Shown: piece after piece, positions 1 to 11,352 of the stretch
Layout of the letters: the number at the start of each line of letters is the position of its first letter
How positions within the stretch are numbered: the first letter of the stretch is position 1
Source of the DNA: Auanema rhodensis
Lineage: Eukaryota; Nematoda; Chromadorea; Rhabditida; Rhabditidae
Assembly (NCBI GenBank): GCA_964057225.1
Contig: OZ059896.1
Span: 4,464,001 to 4,528,000, forward strand
Length of the DNA stretch: 64,000 nucleotides
Direction: 5' to 3'
The notes under the pieces: model-generated
Seen by the model: only the letters and a program-made list of their open reading frames with translations
The model's database searches: none
Told to the model about the DNA's origin: nothing
Program-made: the position numbers and the translations under genes

Positions 1-58
1 GTTTTTAGACTAATATGGACATGGGGAATCTAATTTTGAAAACCGCATCTCTTTATCT

Positions 59-68
59 TTCACGTGAA
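59..68. other. TTCACGTGAA palindrome (first CACGTG box of the monomer, representative copy)
   Basis: A perfect 10-bp palindrome centred on CACGTG, present in most monomers at positions 59-68. Some units break it, with TTCAAGTGAA (frequent in 1-16,600) or TTCATGTGAA (for example at 561-600 and 5,137-5,180), and TATCGTTCACG units change its left flank. CACGTG is the core recognised by bHLH/bZIP proteins in eukaryotes. That anything binds here is inference only. Confidence 0.6.
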
Positions 69-90
69 GCGAGTTACATACCAAGTGCAC

Positions 91-98
91 ATCACGTG
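91..98 (+). other. ATCACGTG box (second CACGTG of the monomer, representative copy)
   Basis: The second CACGTG in each unit sits 32 bases after the first and in this copy fits the RTCACRTG pattern of the budding-yeast centromere element CDEI. It is mutated in a few traceable lineages: CACGTT at 6,781, 8,365 and 10,125; ATAACGTG at 3,961, 6,249, 7,833 and 11,353; CAAGTG near 33,527 and 36,519; CACTTG near 33,704, 36,696, 39,511 and 39,863; CATGTA near 49,191 and 57,815. The match could be coincidental. Confidence 0.5.
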
Positions 99-142
99 TA
101 CATTTAATTAGCATAAATTAAAGTTCACGTAAATTTCAAAGT

Positions 143-155
143 CATGGTTACCATG
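143..155. other. 13-bp dyad CATGGT-T-ACCATG (representative copy)
   Basis: Six-base arms flank a single T. The element is nearly invariant along the array; one exception is near 13,521-13,530, where ACCATG becomes AACATG. The next base outside, position 156, alternates between C and A across the array. The A form pairs with T at 142 and lengthens each arm to seven bases. A protein-binding or fold-back role is only a possibility. Confidence 0.55.
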
Positions 156-3100
156 CACCAATATTAATAAAAATTTGTTTTTAGACTAATATGGACATGG
201 GGAATCTAATTTTGAAAACCGCATCTCTTTATCTTTCAAGTGAAGCGAGTTACATACCAAGTGCACATCACGTGTACACTTAATTAGCATAAATTAAAGT
301 TCACGTAAATTTCAAAGTCATGGTTACCATGCACCAATATCAATAAAAATTTGTTTTTAGACTAATATGAACATGGGGAATCTAATTTTGAAAACCGCAT
401 CTCTTTATCTTTCACGTGAAGCGAGTTACATACCAAGTGCACATCACGTGTACACTTAATTAGCATAAATTAAAGTTCACGTAAATTTCAAAGTCATGGT
501 TACCATGCACCAATATCAATAAAAATTTGTTTTTAGACTAATATGAACATGGGGAATCTAATTCTGAAAATCGCATCTCTTTATCTTTCATGTGAAGCGA
601 GTTACATACCAAGTGCACATCACGTGTACATTTAATTAGCATAAATTAAAGTTCACGTAAATTTCAAAGTCATGGTTACCATGAACCAATATCAATAAAA
701 ACTTGTTTTTAGACTAATATGGACATGGGGAATCTAATTTTGAAAACCGCATCTCTTTATCTTTCACGTGAAGCGAGTTACATACCAAGTGCACATCACG
801 TGTACATTTAATTAGCATAAATTAAAGTTCACGTAAATTTCAAAGTCATGGTTACCATGCACCAATATTAATAAAAATTTGTTTTTAGACTAATATGGAC
901 ATGGGGAATCTAATTTTGAAAACCGCATCTCTTTATCTTTCACGTGAAGCGAGTTACATACCAAGTGCACATCACGTGTACATTTAATTAGCATAAATTA
1001 AAGTTCACGTAAATTTCAAAGTCATGGTTACCATGAACCAATATCAATAAAAATTTGTTTTTAGACTAATATGGACATGGGGAATCTAATTTTGAAAACC
1101 GCATCTCTTTATCTTTCACGTGAAGCGAGTTACATACCAAGTGCACATCACGTGTACATTTAATTAGCATAAATTAAAGTTCACGTAAATTTCAAAGTCA
1201 TGGTTACCATGCACCAATATCAATAAAAATTTGTTTTTAGACTAATATGGACACGGAGAATCTAATTTTGAAAACCGCATCTCTTTATCTTTCACGTGAA
1301 GCGAGTTACATACCAAGTGCACATCACGTGTACATTTAATTAGCATAAATTAAAGTTCACGTAAATTTCAAAGTCATGGTTACCATGCACCAATATCAAT
1401 AAAAATTTGTTTTCAGACTAATTTGGACATGGGGAATCTAATTTTGAAAACCGCATCTCTTTATCTTTCACGTGAAGCGAGTTACATACCAAGTGCACAT
1501 CACGTGTACATTTAATTAGCATAAATTAAAGTTCACGTAAATTTCAAAGTCATGGTTACCATGAACCAATATCAATAAAAATTTGTTTTTAGACTAATAT
1601 GGACATGGGGAATCTAATTTTGAAAACCGCATCTCTTTATCTTTCACGTGAAGCGAGTTACATACCAAGTGCACATCACGTGTACATTTAATTAGCATAA
1701 AGTAAAGTTCACGTAAATTTCAAAGTCATGGTTACCATGCACCAATATCAATAAAAATTTGTTTTTAGACTAATATGGACATGGGGAATCTAATTTTGAA
1801 AATCGCATCTCTTTATCTTTCACGTGAAGCGAGTTACATACCAAGTGCACATCACGTGTACATTTAATTAGCATAAATTAAAGTTCACGTAAATTTCAAA
1901 GTCATGGTTACCATGAACCAATATCAATAAAAATTTGTTTTTAGACTAATATGGACATGGGGAATCTAATTTTGAAAACCGCATCTCTTTATCTTTCACG
2001 TGAAGCGAGTTACATACCAAGTGCACATCACGTGTACATTTAATTAGCATAAATTAAAGTTCACGTAAATTTCAAAGTCATGGTTACCATGCACCAATAT
2101 TAATAAAAATTTGTTTTTAGACTAATATGGACATGGGGAATCTAATTTTGAAAACCGCATCTCTTTATCTTTCACGTGAAGCGAGTTACATACCAAGTGC
2201 ACATCACGTGTACATTTAATTAGCATAAATTAAAGTTCACGTAAATTTCAAAGTCATGGTTACCATGAACCAATATCAATAAAAATTTGTTTTTAGACTA
2301 ATATGGACATGGGGAATCTAATTTTGAAAACCGCATCTCTTTATCTTTCACGTGAAGCGAGTTACATACCAAGTGCACATCACGTGTACATTTAATTAGC
2401 ATAAATTAAAGTTCACGTAAATTTCAAAGTCATGGTTACCATGAACCAATATCAATAAAAATTTGTTTTTAGACTAATTTGGACATGGGGAATCTAATTT
2501 TGAAAACCGCATCTCTTTATCTTTCAAGTGAAGCGAGTTACATACCAAGTGCACATCACGTGTACATTTAATTAGCATAAATTAAAGTTCACGTAAATTT
2601 CAAAGTCATGGTTACCATGAACCAATATCAATAAAAATTTGTTTTTAGACTAATATGGACATGGGGAATCTAATTTTGAAAACCGCATCTCTTTATCTTT
2701 CACGTGAAGCGAGTTACATACCAAGTGCACATCACGTGTACATTTAATTAGCATAAATTAAAGTTCACGTAAATTTCAAAGTCATGGTTACCATGAACCA
2801 ATATCAATAAAAATTTGTTTTTAGACTAATATGGACATGGGGAATCTAATTTTGAAAATCGCATCTCTTTATCTTTCACGTGAAGCGAGTTACATACCAA
2901 GTGCACATCACGTGTACATTTAATTAGCATAAATTAAAGTTCACGTAAATTTCAAAGTCATGGTTACCATGAACCAATATCAATAAAAATTTGTTTTCAG
3001 ACTAATTTGGACATGGGGAATCTAATTTTGAAAACCGCATCTCTTTATCTTTCAAGTGAAGCGAGTTACATACCAAGTGCACATCACGTGTACATTTAAT

Positions 3101-3376
3101 TAGCATAAATTAAAGTTCACGTAAATTTCAAAGTCATGGTTACCATGAACCAATATCAATAAAAATTTGTTTTTAAACTAATATGGACATGGGGAATCTA
3201 ATTTTGAAAACCGCATCTCTTTATCTTTCACGTGAAGCGAGTTACATACCAAGTGCACATCACGTGTACATTTAATTAGCATAAAGTAAAGTTCACGTAA
3301 ATTTCAAAGTCATGGTTACCATGCACCAATATCAATAAAAATTTGTTTTTAGACTAATATGGACATGGGGAATCTA

Positions 3377-4224
3377 ATTCTGAAAATCGCATCTCTTTAT
3401 CTTTCATGTGAAGCGAGTTACATACCAAGTGCACATCACGTGTACATTTAATTAGCATAAATTAAAGTTCACGTAAATTTCAAAGTCATGGTTACCATGA
3501 ACCAATATCAATAAAAATTTGTTTTTAGACTAATATGGACATGGGGAATCTAATTTTGAAAACCGCATCTCTTTATCTTTCACGTGAAGCGAGTTACATA
3601 CCAAGTGCACATCACGTGTACATTTAATTAGCATAAATTAAAGTTCACGTAAATTTCAAAGTCATGGTTACCATGCACCAATATTAATAAAAATTTGTTT
3701 TTAGACTAATATGGACATGGGGAATCTAATTTTGAAAACCGCATCTCTTTATCTTTCAAGTGAAGCGAGTTACATACCAAGTGCACATCACGTGTACACT
3801 TAATTAGCATAAATTAAAGTTCACGTAAATTTCAAAGTCATGGTTACCATGCACCAATTTCAATAAAAATTTGTTTTTTGACTAATATGAACATGGGGAA
3901 TCTAATTTTGAAAACCGCATCTCTTTATCTTTCACGTGAAGCGAGTTACATACCAAGTGCACATAACGTGTACATTTAATTAGCATAAATTAAAGTTCAC
4001 GTAAATTTCAAAGTCATGGTTACCATGCACCAATATCAATAAAAATTTGTTTTTAGACTAATATGGACATGGAGAATTTAATTTTGAAAACCGCATCTCT
4101 TTATCTTTCACGTGAAGCGAGTTACATACCAAGTGCACATCACGTGTACATTTAATTAGCATAAAGTAAAGTTCACGTAAATTTCAAAGTCATGGTTACC
4201 ATGCACCAATATCAATAAAAAATT
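3377..4224 (+). repeat. Copy A of a roughly 5-monomer block repeated at 13-monomer distance
   Basis: Rare markers in this block recur 2,288 bp (13 x 176) downstream: ATTCTG/TTCATG at 3,377 and 5,665, CCAATTTCAAT at 3,857 and 6,145, ATAACGTG at 3,961 and 6,249, and a GGAGAATT unit followed by an AAAGTAAAG unit. The match fails after about 4,224, where copy A continues into a GAAAACC unit and copy B into a GTTTTAAG/GAAAATCG unit. Confidence 0.7.
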
Positions 4225-4752
4225 GTTTTTAGACTAATATGGACATGGGGAATCTAATTTTGAAAACCGCATCTCTTTATCTTTCACGTGAAGCGAGTTA
4301 CATACCAAGTGCACATCACGTGTACATTTAATTAGCATAAATTAAAGTTCACGTAAATTTCAAAGTCATGGTTACCATGCACCAATATTAATAAAAATTT
4401 GTTTTTAGACTAATATGGACATGGGGAATCTAATTTTGAAAACCGCATCTCTTTATCTTTCAAGTGAAGCGAGTTACATACCAAGTGCACATCACGTGTA
4501 CACTTAATTAGCATAAATTAAAGTTCACGTAAATTTCAAAGTCATGGTTACCATGCACCAATATCAATAAAAATTTGTTTTTAGACTAATATGAACATGG
4601 GGAATCTAATTTTGAAAACCGCATCTCTTTATCTTTCACGTGAAGCGAGTTACATACCAAGTGCACATCACGTGTACACTTAATTAGCATAAATTAAAGT
4701 TCACGTAAATTTCAAAGTCATGGTTACCATGCACCAATATCAATAAAAATTT

Positions 4753-5808
4753 GTTTTTAGACTAATATGAACATGGGGAATCTAATTCTGAAAATCGCAT
4801 CTCTTTATCTTTCAAGTGAAGCGAGTTACATACCAAGTGCACATCACGTGTACACTTAATTAGCATAAATTAAAGTTCACGTAAATTTCAAAGTCATGGT
4901 TACCATGCACCAATATCAATAAAAATTTGTTTTTAGACTAATATGAACATGGGGAATCTAATTTTGAAAACCGCATCTCTTTATCTTTCACGTGAAGCGA
5001 GTTACATACCAAGTGCACATCACGTGTACACTTAATTAGCATAAATTAAAGTTCACGTAAATTTCAAAGTCATGGTTACCATGCACCAATATCAATAAAA
5101 ATTTGTTTTTAGACTAATATGAACATGGGGAATCTAATTCTGAAAATCGCATCTCTTTATCTTTCATGTGAAGCGAGTTACATACCAAGTGCACATCACG
5201 TGTACATTTAATTAGCATAAATTAAAGTTCACGTAAATTTCAAAGTCATGGTTACCATGCACCAATATCAATAAAAATTTGTTTTTAGACTAATATGAAC
5301 ATGGGGAATCTAATTCTGAAAATCGCATCTCTTTATCTTTCAAGTGAAGCGAGTTACATACCAAGTGCACATCACGTGTACACTTAATTAGCATAAATTA
5401 AAGTTCACGTAAATTTCAAAGTCATGGTTACCATGCACCAATATCAATAAAAATTTGTTTTTAGACTAATATGAACATGGGGAATCTAATTTTGAAAACC
5501 GCATCTCTTTATCTTTCACGTGAAGCGAGTTACATACCAAGTGCACATCACGTGTACACTTAATTAGCATAAATTAAAGTTCACGTAAATTTCAAAGTCA
5601 TGGTTACCATGCACCAATATCAATAAAAATTTGTTTTTAGACTAATATGAACATGGGGAATCTAATTCTGAAAATCGCATCTCTTTATCTTTCATGTGAA
5701 GCGAGTTACATACCAAGTGCACATCACGTGTACATTTAATTAGCATAAATTAAAGTTCACGTAAATTTCAAAGTCATGGTTACCATGAACCAATATCAAT
5801 AAAAACTT
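4753..5808 (+). repeat. 3-monomer (528-bp) tandem duplication
   Basis: ATTCTGAAAATCG units occur at 4,785, 5,137, 5,313 and 5,665. The alternating TTCAAG form (4,785 and 5,313) and TTCATG form (5,137 and 5,665) each recur at exactly 528 bp, which is three units. The unit between 4,785 and 5,137, and again between 5,313 and 5,665, is the ATATGAAC/TTCACG/CACTT type. This supports a simple tandem duplication of three monomers. Confidence 0.75.
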
Positions 5809-6512
5809 GTTTTTAGACTAATATGGACATGGGGAATCTAATTTTGAAAACCGCATCTCTTTATCTTTCACGTGAAGCGAGTTACATACCAAGTGCACAT
5901 CACGTGTACATTTAATTAGCATAAATTAAAGTTCACGTAAATTTCAAAGTCATGGTTACCATGCACCAATATTAATAAAAATTTGTTTTTAGACTAATAT
6001 GGACATGGGGAATCTAATTTTGAAAACCGCATCTCTTTATCTTTCAAGTGAAGCGAGTTACATACCAAGTGCACATCACGTGTACACTTAATTAGCATAA
6101 ATTAAAGTTCACGTAAATTTCAAAGTCATGGTTACCATGCACCAATTTCAATAAAAATTTGTTTTTAGACTAATATGAACATGGGGAATCTAATTTTGAA
6201 AACCGCATCTCTTTATCTTTCACGTGAAGCGAGTTACATACCAAGTGCACATAACGTGTACATTTAATTAGCATAAATTAAAGTTCACGTAAATTTCAAA
6301 GTCATGGTTACCATGCACCAATATCAATAAAAATTTGTTTTTAGACTAATATGGATATGGAGAATTCAATTTTGAAAACCGCATCTCTTTATCTTTCACG
6401 TGAAGCGAGTTACATACCAAGTGCACATCACGTGTACATTTAATTAGCATAAAGTAAAGTTCACGTAAATTTCAAAGTCATGGTTACCATGCACCAATAT
6501 CAATAAAAATTT
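5665..6512 (+). repeat. Copy B of the block repeated at 13-monomer distance
   Basis: Counterpart of the block at 3,377-4,224, offset by 2,288 bp. Private changes here, such as GGATATGG and GAATTCAAT near 6,355-6,370, are absent from copy A, so the copies are not identical and have diverged since duplication. Confidence 0.7.
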
Positions 6513-7568
6513 GTTTTAAGACTAATATGGACATGGGGAATCTAATTTTGAAAATCGCATCTCTTTATCTTTCACGTGAAGCGAGTTACATACCAAGTGC
6601 ACATCACGTGTACATTTAATTAGCATAAATTAAAGTTCACGTAAATTTCAAAGTCATGGTTACCATGAACCAATATCAATAAAAATTTGTTTTTAGACTA
6701 ATATGGACATGGGGAATCTAATTTTGAAAACCGCATCTCTTTATCTTTCACGTGAAGCGAGTTACATACCAAGTGCACATCACGTTTACATTTAATTAGC
6801 ATAAATTAAAGTTCACGTAAATTTCAAAGTCATGGTTACCATGCACCAATATTAATAAAAATTTGTTTTTAGACTAAAATGGACATGGGGAATCTAATTT
6901 TGAAAACCGCATCTCTTTATCTTTCACGTGAAGCGAGTTACATACCAAGTGCACATCACGTGTACATTTAATTAGCATAAATTAAAGTTCACGTAAATTT
7001 CAAAGTCATGGTTACCATGAACCAATATCAATAAAAATTTGTTTTTAGACTAATATGGACATGGGGAATCTAATTTTGAAAACCGCATCTCTTTATCTTT
7101 CACGTGAAGCGAGTTACATACCAAGTGCACATCACGTGTACATTTAATTAACATAAATTAAAGTTCACGTAAATTTCAAAGTCATGGTTACCATGCACCA
7201 ATATCAATAAAAATTTGTTTTTAGACTAATATGGACATGGAGAATCTAATTTTGAAAACCGCATCTCTTTATCTTTCACGTGAAACGAGTTACATACCAA
7301 GTGCACATCACGTGTACATTTAATTAGCATAAATTAAAGTTCACGTAAATTTCAAAGTCATGGTTACCATGCACCAATATCAATAAAAATTTATTTTTAG
7401 ACTAATATGGACATGGGGAATCTAATTTTGAAAACCGCATCTCTTTATCTTTCACGTGAAGCGAGTTACATACCAAGTGCACATCACGTGTACACTTAAT
7501 TAGCATAAATTAAAGTTCACGTAAATTTCAAAGTCATGGTTACCATGCACCAATATCAATAAAAATTT
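5985..7568 (+). repeat. 9-monomer (1,584-bp) tandem duplication, copy 1
   Basis: The markers ATAACGTG (6,249), AAAGTAAAG (about 6,452), CACGTTTAC (6,781) and the ACTAAAATGG unit (about 6,875) all recur 1,584 bp later. The copy starts at a TTCAAG/CACTT unit at 5,985, which corresponds to the like unit at 7,569. CCAATTTCAAT here against CCAATATCAAT in copy 2 is a small difference between the copies. Confidence 0.8.
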
Positions 7569-9152
7569 GTTTTTAGACTAATATGGACATGGGGAATCTA
7601 ATTTTGAAAACCGCATCTCTTTATCTTTCAAGTGAAGCGAGTTACATACCAAGTGCACATCACGTGTACACTTAATTAGCATAAATTAAAGTTCACGTAA
7701 ATTTCAAAGTCATGGTTACCATGCACCAATATCAATAAAAATTTGTTTTTAGACTAATATGAACATGGGGAATCTAATTTTGAAAACCGCATCTCTTTAT
7801 CTTTCACGTGAAGCGAGTTACATACCAAGTGCACATAACGTGTACATTTAATTAGCATAAATTAAAGTTCACGTAAATTTCAAAGTCATGGTTACCATGC
7901 ACCAATATCAATAAAAATTTGTTTTTAGACTAATATGGACATGGAGAATTTAATTTTGAAAACCGCATCTCTTTATCTTTCACGTGAAGCGAGTTACATA
8001 CCAAGTGCACATCACGTGTACATTTAATTAGCATAAAGTAAAGTTCACGTAAATTTCAAAGTCATGGTTACCATGCACCAATATCAATAAAAATTTGTTT
8101 TTAGACTAATATGGACATGGGGAATCTAATTTTGAAAATCGCATCTCTTTATCTTTCACGTGAAGCGAGTTACATACCAAGTGCACATCACGTGTACATT
8201 TAATTAGCATAAATTAAAGTTCACGTAAATTTCAAAGTCATGGTTACCATGAACCAATATCAATAAAAATTTGTTTTTAGACTAATATGGACATGGGGAA
8301 TCTAATTTTGAAAACCGCATCTCTTTATCTTTCACGTGAAGCGAGTTACATACCAAGTGCACATCACGTTTACATTTAATTAGCATAAATTAAAGTTCAC
8401 GTAAATTTCAAAGTCATGGTTACCATGCACCAATATTAATAAAAATTTGTTTTTAGACTAAAATGGACATGGGGAATCTAATTTTGAAAACCGCATCTCT
8501 TTATCTTTCACGTGAAGCGAGTTACATACCAAGTGCACATCACGTGTACATTTAATTAGCATAAATTAAAGTTCACGTAAATTTCAAAGTCATGGTTACC
8601 ATGAACCAATATCAATAAAAATTTGTTTTTAGACTAATATGGACATGGGGAATCTAATTTTGAAAACCGCATCTCTTTATCTTTCACGTGAAGCGAGTTA
8701 CATACCAAGTGCACATCACGTGTACATTTAATTAGCATAAATTAAAGTTCACGTAAATTTCAAAGTCATGGTTACCATGCACCAATATCAATAAAAATTT
8801 GTTTTTAGACTAATATGGACATGGAGAATCTAATTTTGAAAACCGCATCTCTTTATCTTTCACGTGAAGCGAGTTACATACCAAGTGCACATCACGTGTA
8901 CATTTAATTAGCATAAATTAAAGTTCACGTAAATTTCAAAGTCATGGTTACCATGCACCAATATCAATAAAAATTTGTTTTTAGACTAATATGGACATGG
9001 GGAATCTAATTTTGAAAACCGCATCTCTTTATCTTTCACGTGAAGCGAGTTACATACCAAGTGCACATCACGTGTACACTTAATTAGCATAAATTAAAGT
9101 TCACGTAAATTTCAAAGTCATGGTTACCATGCACCAATATCAATAAAAATTT
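7569..9152 (+). repeat. 9-monomer (1,584-bp) tandem duplication, copy 2
   Basis: Directly adjacent to copy 1, with ATAACGTG at 7,833, AAAGTAAAG near 8,036 and CACGTTTAC at 8,365. After 9,152 the next unit is TTCAAG with CATTT, whereas the unit after copy 1 is TTCAAG with CACTT, so the tandem register ends there. Confidence 0.8.
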
Positions 9153-9590
9153 GTTTTTAGACTAATATGGACATGGGGAATCTAATTTTGAAAACCGCAT
9201 CTCTTTATCTTTCAAGTGAAGCGAGTTACATACCAAGTGCACATCACGTGTACATTTAATTAGCATAAATTAAAGTTCACGTAAATTTCAAAGTCATGGT
9301 TACCATGCACCAATATCAATAAAAATTTGTTTTTAGACTAATATGGACATGGGGAATCTAATTTTGAAAACCGCATCTCTTTATCTTTCACGTGAAGCGA
9401 GTTACATACCAAGTGCACATCACGTGTACATTTAATTAGCATAAATTAAAGTTCACGTAAATTTCAAAGTCATGGTTACCATGCACCAATATCGATAAAA
9501 ATTTGTTTTTAGACTAATATGAACATGGGGAATCTAATTTTGAAAACCGCATCTCTTTATCTTTCACGTGAAGCGAGTTACATACCAAGT
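8060..9590 (+). repeat. 10-monomer-offset duplication, copy 1
   Basis: CACGTTTAC (8,365), ACTAAAATGG (near 8,459) and the private change ATCGATAAAA (9,491) recur 1,760 bp later, at 10,125, near 10,219 and at 11,251. The block overlaps copy 2 of the 9-monomer duplication, so this DNA has been copied at least twice. The match ends near 9,590, where ACATCACG here faces ACATAACG in the other copy. Confidence 0.75.
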
Positions 9591-9611
9591 GCACATCACG
9601 TGTACATTTAA

Positions 9612-9850
9612 TTAGCATAAATTAAAGTTCACGTAAATTTCAAAGTCATGGTTACCATGCACCAATATCAATAAAAATTTGTTTTTAGAATAATATGGAC
9701 ATGGGGAATCTAATTTTGAAAACCGCATCTCTTTATCTTTCACGTGAAGCGAGTTACATACCAAGTGCACATCACGTGTACACTTAATTAGCATAAATTA
9801 ATGTTCACGTAAATTTCAAAGTCATGGTTACCATGCACCAATATCAATAA
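9612..9850 (+). repeat. AGAATAAT + ATTAATGTTC monomer pair, first copy
   Basis: Two rare changes occur close together: TTTTTAGAATAAT at 9,682-9,694, and AATTAATGTTC near 9,797-9,807. The same pair appears 2,816 bp (16 units) downstream. The flanks soon differ, so only one to two monomers are shared. A 60-codon minus-strand open frame lies in each copy as a by-product; it has no start context, homology or length that would support a gene. Confidence 0.7.
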
Positions 9851-11352
9851 AAATTTGTTTTTAGACTAATATGGACATGGGGAATCTAATTTTGGAAATC
9901 GCATCTCTTTATCTTTCACGTGAAGCGAGTTACATACCAAGTGCACATCACGTGTACATTTAATTAGCATAAATTAAAGTTCACGTAAATTTCAAAGTCA
10001 TGGTTACCATGAACCAATATCAATAAAAATTTGTTTTTAGACTAATATGGACATGGGGAATCTAATTTTGAAAACCGCATCTCTTTATCTTTCACGTGAA
10101 GCGAGTTACATACCAAGTGCACATCACGTTTACATTTAATTAGCATAAATTAAAGTTCACGTAAATTTCAAAGTCATGGTTACCATGCACCAATATTAAT
10201 GAAAATTTGTTTTTAGACTAAAATGGACATGGGGAATCTAATTTTGAAAACCGCATCTCTTTATCTTTCACGTGAAGCGAGTTACATACCAAGTGCACAT
10301 CACGTGTACATTTAATTAGCATAAATTAAAGTTCACGTAAATTTCAAAGTCATGGTTACCATGAACCAATATCAATAAAAATTTGTTTTTAGACTAATAT
10401 GGACATGGGGAATCTAATTTTGAAAACCGCATCTCTTTATCTTTCACGTGAAGCGAGTTACATACCAAGTGCACATCACGTGTACATTTAATTAGCATAA
10501 ATTAAAGTTCACGTAAATTTCAAAGTCATGGTTACCATGCACCAATATCAATAAAAATTTGTTTTTAGACTAATATGGACATGGAGAATCTAATTTTGAA
10601 AACCGCATCTCTTTATCTTTCACGTGAAGCGAGTTACATACCAAGTGCACATCACGTGTACATTTAATTAGCATAAATTAAAGTTCACGTAAATTTCAAA
10701 GTCATGGTTACCATGCACCAATATCAATAAAAATTTGTTTTTAGACTAATATGGACATGGGGAATCTAATTTTGAAAACCGCATCTCTTTATCTTTCACG
10801 TGAAGCGAGTTACATACCAAGTGCACATCACGTGTACACTTAATTAGCATAAATTAAAGTTCACGTAAATTTCAAAGTCATGGTTACCATGCACCAATAT
10901 CAATAAAAATTTGTTTTTAGACTAATATGGACATGGGGAATCTAATTTTGAAAACCGCATCTCTTTATCTTTCAAGTGAAGCGAGTTACATACCAAGTGC
11001 ACATCACGTGTACATTTAATTAGCATAAATTAAAGTTCACGTAAATTTCAAAGTCATGGTTACCATGCACCAATATCAATAAAAATTTGTTTTTAGACTA
11101 ATATGGACATGGGGAATCTAATTTTGAAAACCGCATCTCTTTATCTTTCACGTGAAGCGAGTTACATACCAAGTGCACATCACGTGTACATTTAATTAGC
11201 ATAAATTAAAGTTCACGTAAATTTCAAAGTCATGGTTACCATGCACCAATATCGATAAAAATTTGTTTTTAGACTAATATGAACATGGGGAATCTAATTT
11301 TGAAAACCGCATCTCTTTATCTTTCACGTGAAGCGAGTTACATACCAAGTGC
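9820..11352 (+). repeat. 10-monomer-offset duplication, copy 2
   Basis: Counterpart of 8,060-9,590 at +1,760 bp. Private differences include GGAAATCG near 9,894 and AATGAAAATT near 10,198. The two copies are separated by a short stretch (about 9,590-9,820) that carries the AGAATAAT and ATTAATGTTC markers. Confidence 0.75.

Larger units (their letters stand above)
1..176 (+). repeat. Representative satellite monomer (reference phase)
   Basis: This unit is used as the coordinate reference for all monomer positions given here. It holds 26 G and 30 C (about 32% GC) and five CpG sites. Landmarks are: GTTTTTAGAC at 1-10; the perfect 10-bp palindrome TTCACGTGAA at 59-68; GTGCAC at 85-90; ATCACGTG at 91-98; the inverted repeat TTTAATT (103-109) / AATTAAA (116-122) with a 6-base loop; CACGT at 126-130; the dyad CATGGT-T-ACCATG at 143-155; AATAAA at 166-171; and AAAAATTT at 169-176, running into GTTTTT of the next unit. 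Sites that recur as variants include 7-8, 14-18, 24, 39-44, 56-62, 81-84, 104, 156, 164-165 and 174-176. The phase is arbitrary; any rotation would do. Confidence 0.95.

Noticed and set aside
9612-9794. Minus-strand open frame of 60 codons
   Set aside because: It lies wholly within satellite units. It is open only because AGAATAAT and CACTT changes remove stops, and it is copied with its repeat at 12,428. There is no support for a gene.
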